NCBI RefSeq assembly: GCF_029212375.1
Contig: NZ_JARGNU010000001.1
Span: 1 to 64,000, forward strand
Origin: Zhongshania sp.
Lineage (GTDB): Bacteria > Pseudomonadota > Gammaproteobacteria > Pseudomonadales > Spongiibacteraceae
DNA length: 64,000 nt
Reading direction: 5' to 3'
The translations under genes and the position numbers were made by a program. Shown in pieces: positions 27,203 through 35,768 of this stretch. A model generated the notes under the pieces. It saw nothing but the letters and a program-made list of their open reading frames with translations. It did not search any database and had not been told where the DNA came from. How positions within the stretch are numbered: the stretch's first letter is position 1; each line of letters begins with the position of its first letter.

Positions 27203-27229
27203 ACAAGGCAGTGTGCTAATAGTTAGTAT
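27200..27229 (+). promoter_or_regulatory. candidate promoter of the TonB-receptor operon
   Basis: TTTACA (27200-27205), 18 bases and TAGTAT (27224-27229) give a weak sigma-70 match. The -35 overlaps the right arm of operator 2. The 5' UTR would be about 107 nt. Confidence 0.3.
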
Positions 27230-27342
27230 GCGTAGTAAGAGTGAGACGAAGTGGTGGCAAATTAGTAATTGCTGTCACTTTTGTGAAGGTGGAATCGCTC
27301 TGGCTTCGAGTGTGAAAAATAAAATCATAAAGGGTTATTTAT

Positions 27343-29565
27343 ATGAAAAAATCATTAACGAAATTGGGAATTCTCTGCTTAACCATTCCTGCTGCAACAC
27401 AGGTTTTTAGTGCGCCACGTGAAAGCACAATGCTCGAGGAAGTGCTCGTGACGGCCGAAAAGCGAAGCCAGAGCATTCAAGACATTCCTGCAAGTATATC
27501 GGCATTTGACGAACGCGCAGTGCGCGACGCGGGTATTGTTGACGTGTCTTTAGTTGCGCCGCGTGTTCCCGGTTTTTACGCGGGTGGTTTTGGTACCAGT
27601 CGGCCGCAGCTTTATATTCGCGGTATTGGTACACGTCAATTTGATCCAGGTTCAGAGTCATCGGTAGGGGTGTTTGTTGACGAAGCTTACCTCGGCCGCA
27701 CCGGTGGGGTTTTGGGCACCCTGAAAGATGTTCAGCGTATCGAAGTGCTTAAAGGCCCTCAGGGCACCTTATATGGCCGGAATGTGATTGGTGGTGTTAT
27801 AAATGTTGTCACCAAGGGGCCGAGCAACGAATTTGAGGCAGAAGCTGAAGTCGGTGCGGGTAATTACAACAGCAAAAATCTATTCGGCGCGGTGTCTGGG
27901 CCGTTAATTGAAGATAAATTGTCTGGTCGTGCGGCCTTGTGGCATAGCTATCGCGAAGGCTATATGACGAATTTAACGACTGGCGAACATCCCCAAGGTT
28001 TAGATAATAGTGGCGGTCGTTTCCGCTTATTGTTCACGCCAGCCGACAATCTTCGTATGGATTTGATTGCAGATTTTGCACGGGATACCGGTGACTCATT
28101 CCAAGGCGAAAGCATTGGTTCTACGGCTAACCCAGATGGCATTCTTTTGGGCGGCGGTGGTACGCCAAAGAAATCAGGCGATAAATTTAAACAGTTCTAT
28201 ACAACGGATACTGATTACAGTCGCGATGTTGATGCCTTAAACGCAAAAATTGAATACGACCTTGAATCTGGTACCTTAATCTCTGTGTCGACTTATCGCG
28301 AAATGTCTTACTCAGACGATCGGGATTTCGATAACACCAGCTTGGATGTAATGCGTCAAATCTCGGTAGAAGACTCAGAGCAGCTAACACAAGAAATTCG
28401 CTTTGTTTCAAGCCCAGACGGTCCGCTGTCCTTTAATGGTAAGGTCGATTGGATAGCAGGTATCTATTACTTTAGTGACGAAAGTTCGCATTTCGACACC
28501 TTTAAATATGGTCCCGATTCAGCAGTTTACGCGCCAACCGCCGATGGCAGTTACCCGACCGACGTTACTGGCGGCCTATTTGATACCACCAGTAATGCCT
28601 ATTTTGGTCAGGCCACAATCCTCTTAACCGATCAATTAGATTTAACCTTGGGTTTGCGCTACACCAAAGACACCAAAGAGGCCGTATTGTCGGGAACAAC
28701 AACAGATGCTCGGCCATTGGTAAGTGCAGATTTTACCGTTGTTAATCCGTCGCAAGACTTTACCTCAACGGATCCTAAGGCGGTGCTTAATTACCGCGTA
28801 AATGATGATCTGAGTTTTTACACCAGCTACAGCCAAGGCTTTAAATCGGGTGGCTATCAGTACACTTCATTAAACGCGTCACAGGCGGGCATTGTATTTG
28901 AACCAGAGGAGCTTGAAGCCTATGAAATAGGCTTTAAATCACAATGGCTGGACAGCTCACTGACATTTAATGGCGCTGTGTACCAGTTTAATTACACCGA
29001 CATTCAAGTATCACGTGTGGTTCAACTTAGCGACGGCAGCACGCCATCGCTAATTGATAACGCGGGTGAAAGTGAAATTCGCGGCTTGGAAATGGACTTG
29101 TTATACCGGCCTACCGTGGCACTCACCTTGAACTTTGCCTATGCCTACACCGATGCCAAGTATCTTGATTATGTGGCAAGTAATGCCGTCGATTATTCAG
29201 ATACTCGTATGGTTAGAGCGCCAGAGAACTCCTTCAACATTGGTGCGGAATACATTATTCCCCTCAAAGACGAAATGGAGCTGATTCTGCGTGGCGACTA
29301 TTCCTATAACAGCGAGTTCTTTCACGAGCCAGGCGAAGCTGATGCTAAATACGGCACCACGGCGCCTTATACCAAAGAAGATGCTTACGGCTTAGCCAAT
29401 GTGAGAGCAACGGTCAACATTGACAGTAACTGGCGCGCCAGCGTGTGGGCTAACAATGTGCTCGACGAAGAGTACCGCAGCACGATACTCGCCTTGCCTG
29501 GTCAGGTTATCAATATTTACGGTCTGCCAAGAACCTTTGGTGCCACCGTGGCGTGGACTTACTAA
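27343..29565 (+). CDS. TonB-dependent outer-membrane receptor
   Basis: This is a 740-aa receptor with a signal peptide (cleaved near VFSA), the TonB-box-like segment MLEEVLVTAEKR, a plug domain (about 45-160, with GVFVDEAYLGRTGG and RIEVLKGPQGTLYGRNVIGGVINVVTK), and a 22-strand barrel ending in RTFGATVAWTY (terminal aromatic). It imports a substrate using proton-motive force via TonB-ExbBD. No iron genes are nearby; it precedes a CoA-thioester operon, so a hydrophobic carbon source is more likely. Divergent TetR presumably controls it. Confidence 0.93.
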   Translation: MKKSLTKLGILCLTIPAATQVFSAPRESTMLEEVLVTAEKRSQSIQDIPASISAFDERAVRDAGIVDVSLVAPRVPGFYAGGFGTSRPQLYIRGIGTRQFDPGSESSVGVFVDEAYLGRTGGVLGTLKDVQRIEVLKGPQGTLYGRNVIGGVINVVTKGPSNEFEAEAEVGAGNYNSKNLFGAVSGPLIEDKLSGRAALWHSYREGYMTNLTTGEHPQGLDNSGGRFRLLFTPADNLRMDLIADFARDTGDSFQGESIGSTANPDGILLGGGGTPKKSGDKFKQFYTTDTDYSRDVDALNAKIEYDLESGTLISVSTYREMSYSDDRDFDNTSLDVMRQISVEDSEQLTQEIRFVSSPDGPLSFNGKVDWIAGIYYFSDESSHFDTFKYGPDSAVYAPTADGSYPTDVTGGLFDTTSNAYFGQATILLTDQLDLTLGLRYTKDTKEAVLSGTTTDARPLVSADFTVVNPSQDFTSTDPKAVLNYRVNDDLSFYTSYSQGFKSGGYQYTSLNASQAGIVFEPEELEAYEIGFKSQWLDSSLTFNGAVYQFNYTDIQVSRVVQLSDGSTPSLIDNAGESEIRGLEMDLLYRPTVALTLNFAYAYTDAKYLDYVASNAVDYSDTRMVRAPENSFNIGAEYIIPLKDEMELILRGDYSYNSEFFHEPGEADAKYGTTAPYTKEDAYGLANVRATVNIDSNWRASVWANNVLDEEYRSTILALPGQVINIYGLPRTFGATVAWTY

Positions 29566-29601
29566 GTCCTGTCGGACCTATTATATAAGTCTAATGTTGC
29601 T

Positions 29602-29637
29602 AAGCAGGGTGCGTCGTTCTTTAGCGCACCCTGCTTT
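29602..29637 (+). terminator. terminator or attenuator after the TonB receptor
   Basis: AAGCAGGGTGCG (29602-29613) and CGCACCCTGCTT (29625-29636) form a 12-bp perfect stem with an 11-nt loop. Only TTT follows, so it may stop only part of transcription and lower expression of the downstream enzymes relative to the receptor. Confidence 0.65.
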
Positions 29638-29667
29638 AAAACCGCTGTTTTTTTGGAATATTCAATA

Positions 29668-30471
29668 ATGAAAGATAATTACCAATTTCTTAGCATTGAG
29701 CGCCGTGGGGATATCGATATTGTTAGCCTCAATCGGCCCGAGGCGCTTAATTCGCTAAATAAGCAATTGTTCAGCGATTTATACAATTACTTTCTCGGTT
29801 TGCAAAGCAATTACCATACTCGAATTGTGCTGCTCCGCGGCGAAGGTCGCGCGTTTTGCGCCGGTGCCGATTTAGATTCCAGTGCATTTGCCTCAGGTGA
29901 GGGCCGTGAATCTCAGCAGTACGAAGTGCAGCGCCAAGCATCGGCATTAATTAAATTAATGCGCAGCTGCTCGCAACCAATTATTGCTTTATGTCACGGC
30001 CCAATTTGCGGCGGTGGCTTTTCATTGGTGTTAGCGGCAGATGTTCGCTTAGCCGCACCCTGTACCAAGATGAACGCCGCGTATATCAAAGTAGGTTTAA
30101 CGGGTACCGATATGGGCTCGGGTTATTTTTTACCAAGAATTATCGGCTTTTCCAACGCCGCCATGTATTTGTACACCGGGCGCTTCATTACTGCTGAGCG
30201 TGCGCTGGCCATGGGCTTGGTGTCGGAGTTGGTCGAAAAAGACCAGTTGCTCGAGCAGGGCTTATTACTGGCCGACGACATGTTACAAGCATCGCCCCTT
30301 GGCCTGCGCTTAACCAAAGAAGCGCTCACAGCAACAGTCGATTCACCAAGTTTAGACGCGGCGGTCGCCATAGAAGATCGTCAGCAAAACCTGCTGATGG
30401 GCACTGCAGATCATCAAGAGGCAGTAACAGCCTTTAAAGAAAAGCGTCGCCCAAACTATAAAAACACCTGA
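29668..30471 (+). CDS. enoyl-CoA hydratase/isomerase-family protein (crotonase fold)
   Basis: This is a 267-aa crotonase. The first oxyanion-hole segment is GEGRAFCAGADLDSS and the second is around CHGPICGGGFSLVLAADVRLA. The active-site region reads NAAYIKVGLTGTDMGSGYFLPR. By eye neither of the two glutamates of classical enoyl-CoA hydratase is at its usual place, so the reaction may differ (isomerase, hydrolase or other). ATG 29668 is preferred over an upstream TTG at 29653. It is the first enzyme of a tightly packed operon. Confidence 0.88.
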   Translation: MKDNYQFLSIERRGDIDIVSLNRPEALNSLNKQLFSDLYNYFLGLQSNYHTRIVLLRGEGRAFCAGADLDSSAFASGEGRESQQYEVQRQASALIKLMRSCSQPIIALCHGPICGGGFSLVLAADVRLAAPCTKMNAAYIKVGLTGTDMGSGYFLPRIIGFSNAAMYLYTGRFITAERALAMGLVSELVEKDQLLEQGLLLADDMLQASPLGLRLTKEALTATVDSPSLDAAVAIEDRQQNLLMGTADHQEAVTAFKEKRRPNYKNT

Positions 30472-30489
30472 TTTAAAGAGAAGAACCCT

Positions 30490-32121
30490 ATGCAAGGATT
30501 AATGATGGACGTGCCGATGCTATTGTCTCGGCTCATCGACTACGCCGCAGACCACCACGGTGAAACCGAAGTGGTGTCGCGTCAAATCAATGGCCGTGTT
30601 GAACGCAGCAATTGGCGGGCCGTGCGCTCGCGCAGCAAGCAACTCGCCAAATCCTTGCTGGCCGCTGGCTTTAATAGCGACACCCATTTCTCGTCCCTAA
30701 CGTGGAATACCATTAATCACCTTGAAGTATTTTACGGGGTGTTGGGCATAGGCTCGCCGCTGCATACGCTGAATCCACGGCTAACCGTGAATGATCTGTG
30801 TTACATGATCGAACTGATGGCAGATACGGTCTGCTTTTACGACGCAGATACCCAAGCACTGGCAGAAGAGATAGATCGCAATACCGATTTTATCAGCCAG
30901 TGGATTTACCTCGACGAAGGCGAAGCGCTGCCCGCAGCTAGCCTCAGAAAATACGGTTCTTTAAGCGCATTGAAAGACGGTGTGGATGATCAATTTGAAT
31001 GGCCGGTATTTGATGAGCGCGATGCCGCGACGGTGTGTTTTACCTCAGGCACCACGGGTCGGCCCAAAGGCGTGGCGTATAGCCACCGCAGCTTAACGCT
31101 TTGCGCCATGAATATGACCATGGTGGATATGTACGGCAGTGCCCGTAATGGCGAATTGGTGTGTGCCATGCCCATTGCCCCCATCTTTCACGCTAACGGT
31201 TGGATGATGCCGTTCTCTGCGCCCATGAACGGCCATAAGCTGGTATTGCCAGGCCGGGATTTCTCGCCCGCTGGCGTCGTTGAATTAATGGCCCAAGAAG
31301 GCGTAACCATTGCCGGTGCAGTACCTACCGTGTGGAGCGATATTATGGCCACCGCGGATCGCAGCGAAACAAGCCTGCCATCGCTAAGTACCGCCTTGGT
31401 TGCGGGCACGGCCATACCCGAAAAGCTTTTTGATTTATTAGAGGGCCGCGGTATTGGTGTGCGCACCACATGGGGGATGACCGAAGTTCCCGGCGCGACC
31501 CGCGCGAGCTTGCCACCAACAGCCGGTGAAGCGAATAAGGCCGACATCCGTAAAATCGCGCTCAGTCGCCAGGGCCGTGTTGGTTTTCAAGCCGATTTAC
31601 GCATTGTGGATGAGGAGGGCAATCGCCTTGCTCACGACGGTATCGCCTCGGGTATTTTACAAGTGCGCGGCCCAATCGTTGCCGCCCGCTATGTAGGTGA
31701 GAGCGAAGATCAAGCCGTCGAGTGGCTAGACACCGGCGATATCGCCACCATCTATCCAGACAGCACAATTCAAATCGTTGATCGGGCTAAGGATGTTATT
31801 AAGTCCGGCGGTGAATGGATAAGTTCACCACAGTTAGAGGCCGCTGCTGCGAGCCACCCTGCAGTCAATTTGGCGGCAGCGGTGGCGGCGCCCCACCCAC
31901 GCTGGCAGGAGCGGCCCTTTTTATTATGTACCCTAAATGCGAACCAAGAAGTCTCGGCAGACGCGCTGCGTCAACACATGGCCCAGACTCTCGCAAAATG
32001 GTGGTTGCCCGAAGACATAAAATTCATTGAGGAAATGCCGTTAACCGCAACGGGTAAAATTAATAAAGTGCGTTTGCGCCAGCTGTATGTGCAAGCAAGC
32101 ACCCTTGAAGAGAAGGGCTAA
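30490..32121 (+). CDS. acyl-CoA synthetase (AMP-forming)
   Basis: This 543-aa ANL-superfamily ligase activates a carboxylic acid to its CoA thioester. Motifs are the P-loop-like TVCFTSGTTGRPKGVAYSH, TTWGMTEV, the ATP-binding WLDTGD, the hinge region IVDRAKDVIKSGGEWISS and the catalytic Lys in TATGKINK. The closest recalled type is the medium/long-chain FadD3/AlkK-like group. It starts 18 nt after the crotonase gene and ends 5 nt before the acyl-CoA dehydrogenase gene. Confidence 0.93.
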   Translation: MQGLMMDVPMLLSRLIDYAADHHGETEVVSRQINGRVERSNWRAVRSRSKQLAKSLLAAGFNSDTHFSSLTWNTINHLEVFYGVLGIGSPLHTLNPRLTVNDLCYMIELMADTVCFYDADTQALAEEIDRNTDFISQWIYLDEGEALPAASLRKYGSLSALKDGVDDQFEWPVFDERDAATVCFTSGTTGRPKGVAYSHRSLTLCAMNMTMVDMYGSARNGELVCAMPIAPIFHANGWMMPFSAPMNGHKLVLPGRDFSPAGVVELMAQEGVTIAGAVPTVWSDIMATADRSETSLPSLSTALVAGTAIPEKLFDLLEGRGIGVRTTWGMTEVPGATRASLPPTAGEANKADIRKIALSRQGRVGFQADLRIVDEEGNRLAHDGIASGILQVRGPIVAARYVGESEDQAVEWLDTGDIATIYPDSTIQIVDRAKDVIKSGGEWISSPQLEAAAASHPAVNLAAAVAAPHPRWQERPFLLCTLNANQEVSADALRQHMAQTLAKWWLPEDIKFIEEMPLTATGKINKVRLRQLYVQASTLEEKG

Positions 32122-32126
32122 GTGCG

Positions 32127-33281
32127 ATGCTATTAACCGAGCTTCAACAGCAAATAGCCGACGCGGCAAAGGCTTTTTCATTAAAAACGCTACTGCCAGA
32201 ATACCAAGCGCGAGAGCGCCACGGCGTGCTAGATCGCGATCTTGTTAAACAACTTGGCGACTTAGGTTTTCTTGGTGTTGATTTGCCAGAGGCAGTTGGC
32301 GGCATGGGCTTAGATGCTTTATCGGCCGGTGTGCTTGCCGAGCAGATGGCCTACGGCGACTTTAATATCAGCGCCTTGCCAGTAAATGTGTCTTTGGTCG
32401 GCTCAATTCTAATGCGTTATGCCCATCCCGATGTTGCGGGGCAGTGGCTGCCAAAAATGGTAGCTGGCGAGGCGATTGTCGCTATTTGTTTAACCGAGCC
32501 CAGTGGCGGTTCCGACGCAGCAGCGTTAACAATGCGGGCTAGGCGCGATGGCGACGACTATATTTTAAGCGGCGAAAAAGCGTCTATTACCTTTGCCGAT
32601 TGCGCCGATGCCTCCTTGGTATTTGCCCGCACCGGCGAGGGCGACAAGGCCGCTGGCGTAACGGCATTTTTTGTACCCCATGACTGCAAGGGTGTCAGCC
32701 AAACTCGCTATGACGACTTGGGCAGCGCCATTATTGGCCGCGGTTCGATCTTTTATGACGAGGTGCGCATACCCGCTAGCCATCGTGTTGGCGATGCGGG
32801 TAAGGGTTTTAGCCAAGTTATGCAGGGTTTTGATTACAGCCGCGCCCTTATTGGTTTGCAATGCTGCGGCGCCGCTCAAGCTTCATTAGACGAAGCATGG
32901 GCCTATAGCGTAGACCGTGAAGCCTTTGGTCGTCCTATTGCCCAGTTTCAAGGGGTCACTTTTCCCTTGGCAGAAGGCGAATCCCAAATCGCCGCCATTC
33001 GCCAATTGTGTATGCACACCTTAAGCCTGCGCGATGCCAATTTGCCCCACACCTCAGAAGCCGCAATGTGTAAGTGGATGGGGCCACGCTACGCCCGCGA
33101 TGTTATCCATCAATGCCTGCTGACCTTTGGTCATTATGGTTGGAGCAAGGATTTTCCCCACCAGCAGCGTCTGCGCGATGTGATGGGTCTAGAAATTGGT
33201 GATGGTACCGCCGGTATTATGAAATTGATCATCGCCAGAGAGCGCGTGGGTCGTCATGCCGTGCAGTACGCATCTTCGTAA
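32127..33281 (+). CDS. acyl-CoA dehydrogenase
   Basis: This 384-aa flavoprotein dehydrogenates acyl-CoA at the alpha-beta position in the usual family members. Motifs are the FAD/substrate region ICLTEPSGGSDAAAL and, in the C-terminal helical domain, DREAFGRPIAQFQGVTFPLAE, FGHYGWSKDFPHQQRLRDV and EIGDGTAGIMKLIIARE. The usual Glu position near the end reads DGTAG, a variant I could not align with certainty. Together with the kinase gene downstream it could act on a phosphorylated acyl-CoA. Confidence 0.92.
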   Translation: MLLTELQQQIADAAKAFSLKTLLPEYQARERHGVLDRDLVKQLGDLGFLGVDLPEAVGGMGLDALSAGVLAEQMAYGDFNISALPVNVSLVGSILMRYAHPDVAGQWLPKMVAGEAIVAICLTEPSGGSDAAALTMRARRDGDDYILSGEKASITFADCADASLVFARTGEGDKAAGVTAFFVPHDCKGVSQTRYDDLGSAIIGRGSIFYDEVRIPASHRVGDAGKGFSQVMQGFDYSRALIGLQCCGAAQASLDEAWAYSVDREAFGRPIAQFQGVTFPLAEGESQIAAIRQLCMHTLSLRDANLPHTSEAAMCKWMGPRYARDVIHQCLLTFGHYGWSKDFPHQQRLRDVMGLEIGDGTAGIMKLIIARERVGRHAVQYASS

Positions 33282-33310
33282 ATACGATAAACCGAATTGA
33301 GTGAAAATTT

Positions 33311-34279
33311 ATGGCCTCATTAGCTAATTTGTATATTCCAACCGCCGCCGAGGCGCCTAGCCCTGAGTATCAAGATCAGGATGATTTACGTCATCGGCCA
33401 TTGCCTGGCGGAAAAATGCGCGACTCCCTGTTCTGGGAAATGATCATGCCTGACGAGAAGTTAGGCTTTCAGGCCTATCTTTATTTGGCGGGCACCGGCC
33501 AAGCGGGTTTTAATTTTGTGGTGTGGGGCGAAGATCAAGAACCCTATGTGCTGGACCTTGGTCATGGCGAAGTTGCCGACAGCATGGACTTTGATAACTT
33601 CTCCTTGTCGGGTTTGAGCCTGACCCAGCCAGACTTACGCAAGACGGCAGTGCTCAAGTACGAGAGTGACAATCTTAAATTGGAATACAATTTTACCGCT
33701 ATTCACGATGCCTTTAGCTATCGGCAAAACCCCACCGGTTTACCCGAATGGTTTGCGCTAAATCGCTTTGAGCAGACCGGCCGCGTTACCGGCTTCTTAG
33801 AATTTGGCGACCGCCGCATTGAATGGGATCGCATTGGTCATCGCGATCACTCTTGGGGAACCCGCAAATGGGGCGTGCCTCATCATTGGAAATGGCTTAT
33901 TGCCTACACCCCAAATGGCCGTCATATCGTCAATGCCTGGATCTATATCGCCAAGGGTGAAATGGGCGTTGCCGGCTATGTGGTTAAAGACGGCGAAGTG
34001 GTGCCGATCGACACCATTAAACATCACGCCAGCTACGACGATGATATGGGCCAGCGTCAAGTAGAAGCGGCGATCACCGATACTCGTGGTGGTGTGACCC
34101 ATCTGCAAATGGAGCGCTTTGGCTTAGTGCGTCTACCAACCAATGACAAAATGGATACCATGATTATGGAGGCCGCCTGCACCGCGACCATTGACGGGCA
34201 TGCAGCGGCGGGGCAGTTTGAAACCCACTGGCCTAAATCCTATGTTAATTACCTTGCTTCGCTGAATAAAAAATCATGA
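33311..34279 (+). CDS. DUF7064/AttH-like protein
   Basis: This is a 322-aa soluble protein, two beta domains by pattern, with the motif GHRDHSWGTRKWG near residue 178 seen in the DUF7064/DUF7065 and AttH/CrtC-like families. Members recur beside acyl-CoA genes but their reaction is not established; a CrtC-like hydratase or a ligand-binding role are both possible. Its last four bases overlap the start of the kinase gene (ATGA), suggesting coupled translation and perhaps a shared step or complex. Confidence 0.82.
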   Translation: MASLANLYIPTAAEAPSPEYQDQDDLRHRPLPGGKMRDSLFWEMIMPDEKLGFQAYLYLAGTGQAGFNFVVWGEDQEPYVLDLGHGEVADSMDFDNFSLSGLSLTQPDLRKTAVLKYESDNLKLEYNFTAIHDAFSYRQNPTGLPEWFALNRFEQTGRVTGFLEFGDRRIEWDRIGHRDHSWGTRKWGVPHHWKWLIAYTPNGRHIVNAWIYIAKGEMGVAGYVVKDGEVVPIDTIKHHASYDDDMGQRQVEAAITDTRGGVTHLQMERFGLVRLPTNDKMDTMIMEAACTATIDGHAAAGQFETHWPKSYVNYLASLNKKS

Positions 34280-35280
34280 GCTGGGACTGGTGTGAAGCGA
34301 GTTTGGGGCGGCTACAGAATTTCCTTGCCGAGCAAGGCTTAACTGATGGCCCCCTCACGACGACGCGTATTGGCGATGGTCACTCCAATCTGACGTATTT
34401 GGTCAGCGACGGCAAGCATGAGATGGTTTTGCGTCGGCCGCCGCCGCCACCTTTACCGGTAGGTGCTCATGACGTTCTGCGTGAGGCGCGGTTGATTAAA
34501 GCGTTGGAAGACAGTGGCGTGCCCGTCGCCAAAGTACTGGCTGTGGAAGATGGTTTACAGGTTCTAGATGTGCCGTTTTATATTATGGAATACCTCGCTG
34601 GTGAAGTCATAACTGATGTAACACCGGCCAGTTTAGCGATTCCTGCCCAGCGTCAGTTTATGGCGGAAACCTTGGTCGATACGCTTGTTGCGCTACACAA
34701 AGTAGATTGGCGCGCCCGAGGTTTAGAGGGGTTTGGTAAACCAGACGGCTTTAATGCTCGGCATTTTAAGCGCATTAAGTCGTTGATCCCCGATGATGTA
34801 AATTTGTCTCCCGCGTTCGCGGAGTTGTCCCAGTGGCTTGCTGCGAACATTCCTATGGAGTCCGATGCTTGCATTGTGCACAACGATTTCCGCATTGGTA
34901 ATGTGATGTGGAAGGCGACGGCGCCAACTCAGCTCCTCGCCGTTTTAGACTGGGAGTTGGCAACCCTTGGCGATCCGCTATTCGACCTTGCCTATTTTAT
35001 TAACTGCTATCCCCGCCATGGAATCCCCCGCACGCCAACCCAAGACTTGGCCGCCGCGGTATTGGAAGACGGCTATCTAGAGCCAGCCGAGTTAATTGCG
35101 CGCTATGTGGCGGGCAGTGGCCGCGATGTGTCGAATTTAAAATGGTATCAAGTATTCGTCGATTGGAAACTGGCAATATTGTACGAATACTCTCGGCGTC
35201 GCGGTGGCGATGATTATTATCAGCAAGCTGGTTTGGTCGATAGGTTTTTGGCAGCGGCGACAAACACCATCGCGTCTTGA
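34276..35280 (+). CDS. APH-family phosphotransferase (ACAD10/11- or LvaA-like kinase)
   Basis: This 334-aa protein has the aminoglycoside-phosphotransferase kinase fold: an N-terminal nucleotide loop (TRIGDGHSNLTYLV), VLRRPPPPP, the catalytic HNDFRIGNVMW (Brenner-type) and the metal-binding LDWELATLGDPLFDLAY. This branch is the one fused to acyl-CoA dehydrogenases in animal ACAD10/11 and standing alone as LvaA in Pseudomonas levulinate catabolism, where it phosphorylates a 4-hydroxyacyl-CoA. Drug resistance is unlikely in this setting. It overlaps the preceding gene by 4 bp. Confidence 0.88.
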   Translation: MSWDWCEASLGRLQNFLAEQGLTDGPLTTTRIGDGHSNLTYLVSDGKHEMVLRRPPPPPLPVGAHDVLREARLIKALEDSGVPVAKVLAVEDGLQVLDVPFYIMEYLAGEVITDVTPASLAIPAQRQFMAETLVDTLVALHKVDWRARGLEGFGKPDGFNARHFKRIKSLIPDDVNLSPAFAELSQWLAANIPMESDACIVHNDFRIGNVMWKATAPTQLLAVLDWELATLGDPLFDLAYFINCYPRHGIPRTPTQDLAAAVLEDGYLEPAELIARYVAGSGRDVSNLKWYQVFVDWKLAILYEYSRRRGGDDYYQQAGLVDRFLAAATNTIAS

Positions 35281-35298
35281 ATTACGAGGAATAGAAAA

Positions 35299-35712
35299 AT
35301 GGCAGAGATGGAAATAATTCCCGAAGGCTTTGAGCAGATTATGCCAGCGCCAGGTTTTGATGAGCACATTGGAAAAATTTACCAGAAGCAGCTAAGCGGA
35401 AGCAAAATTTTGGGTTTCCGCGTTCGCGATATTCACCTTAATAAGGCAGGCAGTTGCCACGGTGGGGTACTTACTTATCTTGCCGATATGCAGCTCGCGG
35501 CAGTTGAGAAGCAAATTCGCAGCAAGATTTTTCATTACCCAACCAAAAATTTGAATGTCGATTTTATCGCGCCGGTGCCTAAGGATGCCTGGGTAGAAGT
35601 CGAAGCAGATTTAGTACGAGAAACCAAAAGTACCCTCTATTCACAGGCCTTAATGAAAGTGGATGGTCGTATTGTGGTGCGCACCACGGCCTGTTACCAC
35701 ATTGCGCAGTAG
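35299..35712 (+). CDS. PaaI-family thioesterase
   Basis: This is a 137-aa hotdog-fold protein with the family pattern NKAGSCHGGVLTYLADMQLAA, in which the Asp after the HGG helix is the usual catalytic residue. It would hydrolyse a dead-end or product acyl-CoA and release CoA. The start is supported by GAGGAA upstream. It lies 18 nt after the kinase gene in the same operon. Confidence 0.85.
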   Translation: MAEMEIIPEGFEQIMPAPGFDEHIGKIYQKQLSGSKILGFRVRDIHLNKAGSCHGGVLTYLADMQLAAVEKQIRSKIFHYPTKNLNVDFIAPVPKDAWVEVEADLVRETKSTLYSQALMKVDGRIVVRTTACYHIAQ

Positions 35713-35768
35713 TCGCTGCAAAGTAGAACACTAACTAAAAGTAATAAAGATAATATTGTGGAGTTGTG

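Larger units (their letters stand above)
26942..27342. other. tetR-TonB intergenic control region
   Basis: This 401-bp AT-rich gap holds two copies of one palindromic operator, 170 bp apart, and promoter-like sequences for both sides. No gene of its own is convincing; a 65-codon frame at 27213 only runs into the start of the receptor gene in another frame. Confidence 0.7.

Noticed and set aside
34276-35280. Aminoglycoside resistance gene
   Set aside because: The kinase is inside an acyl-CoA operon and resembles the ACAD10/11 and LvaA branch, not drug-modifying enzymes.
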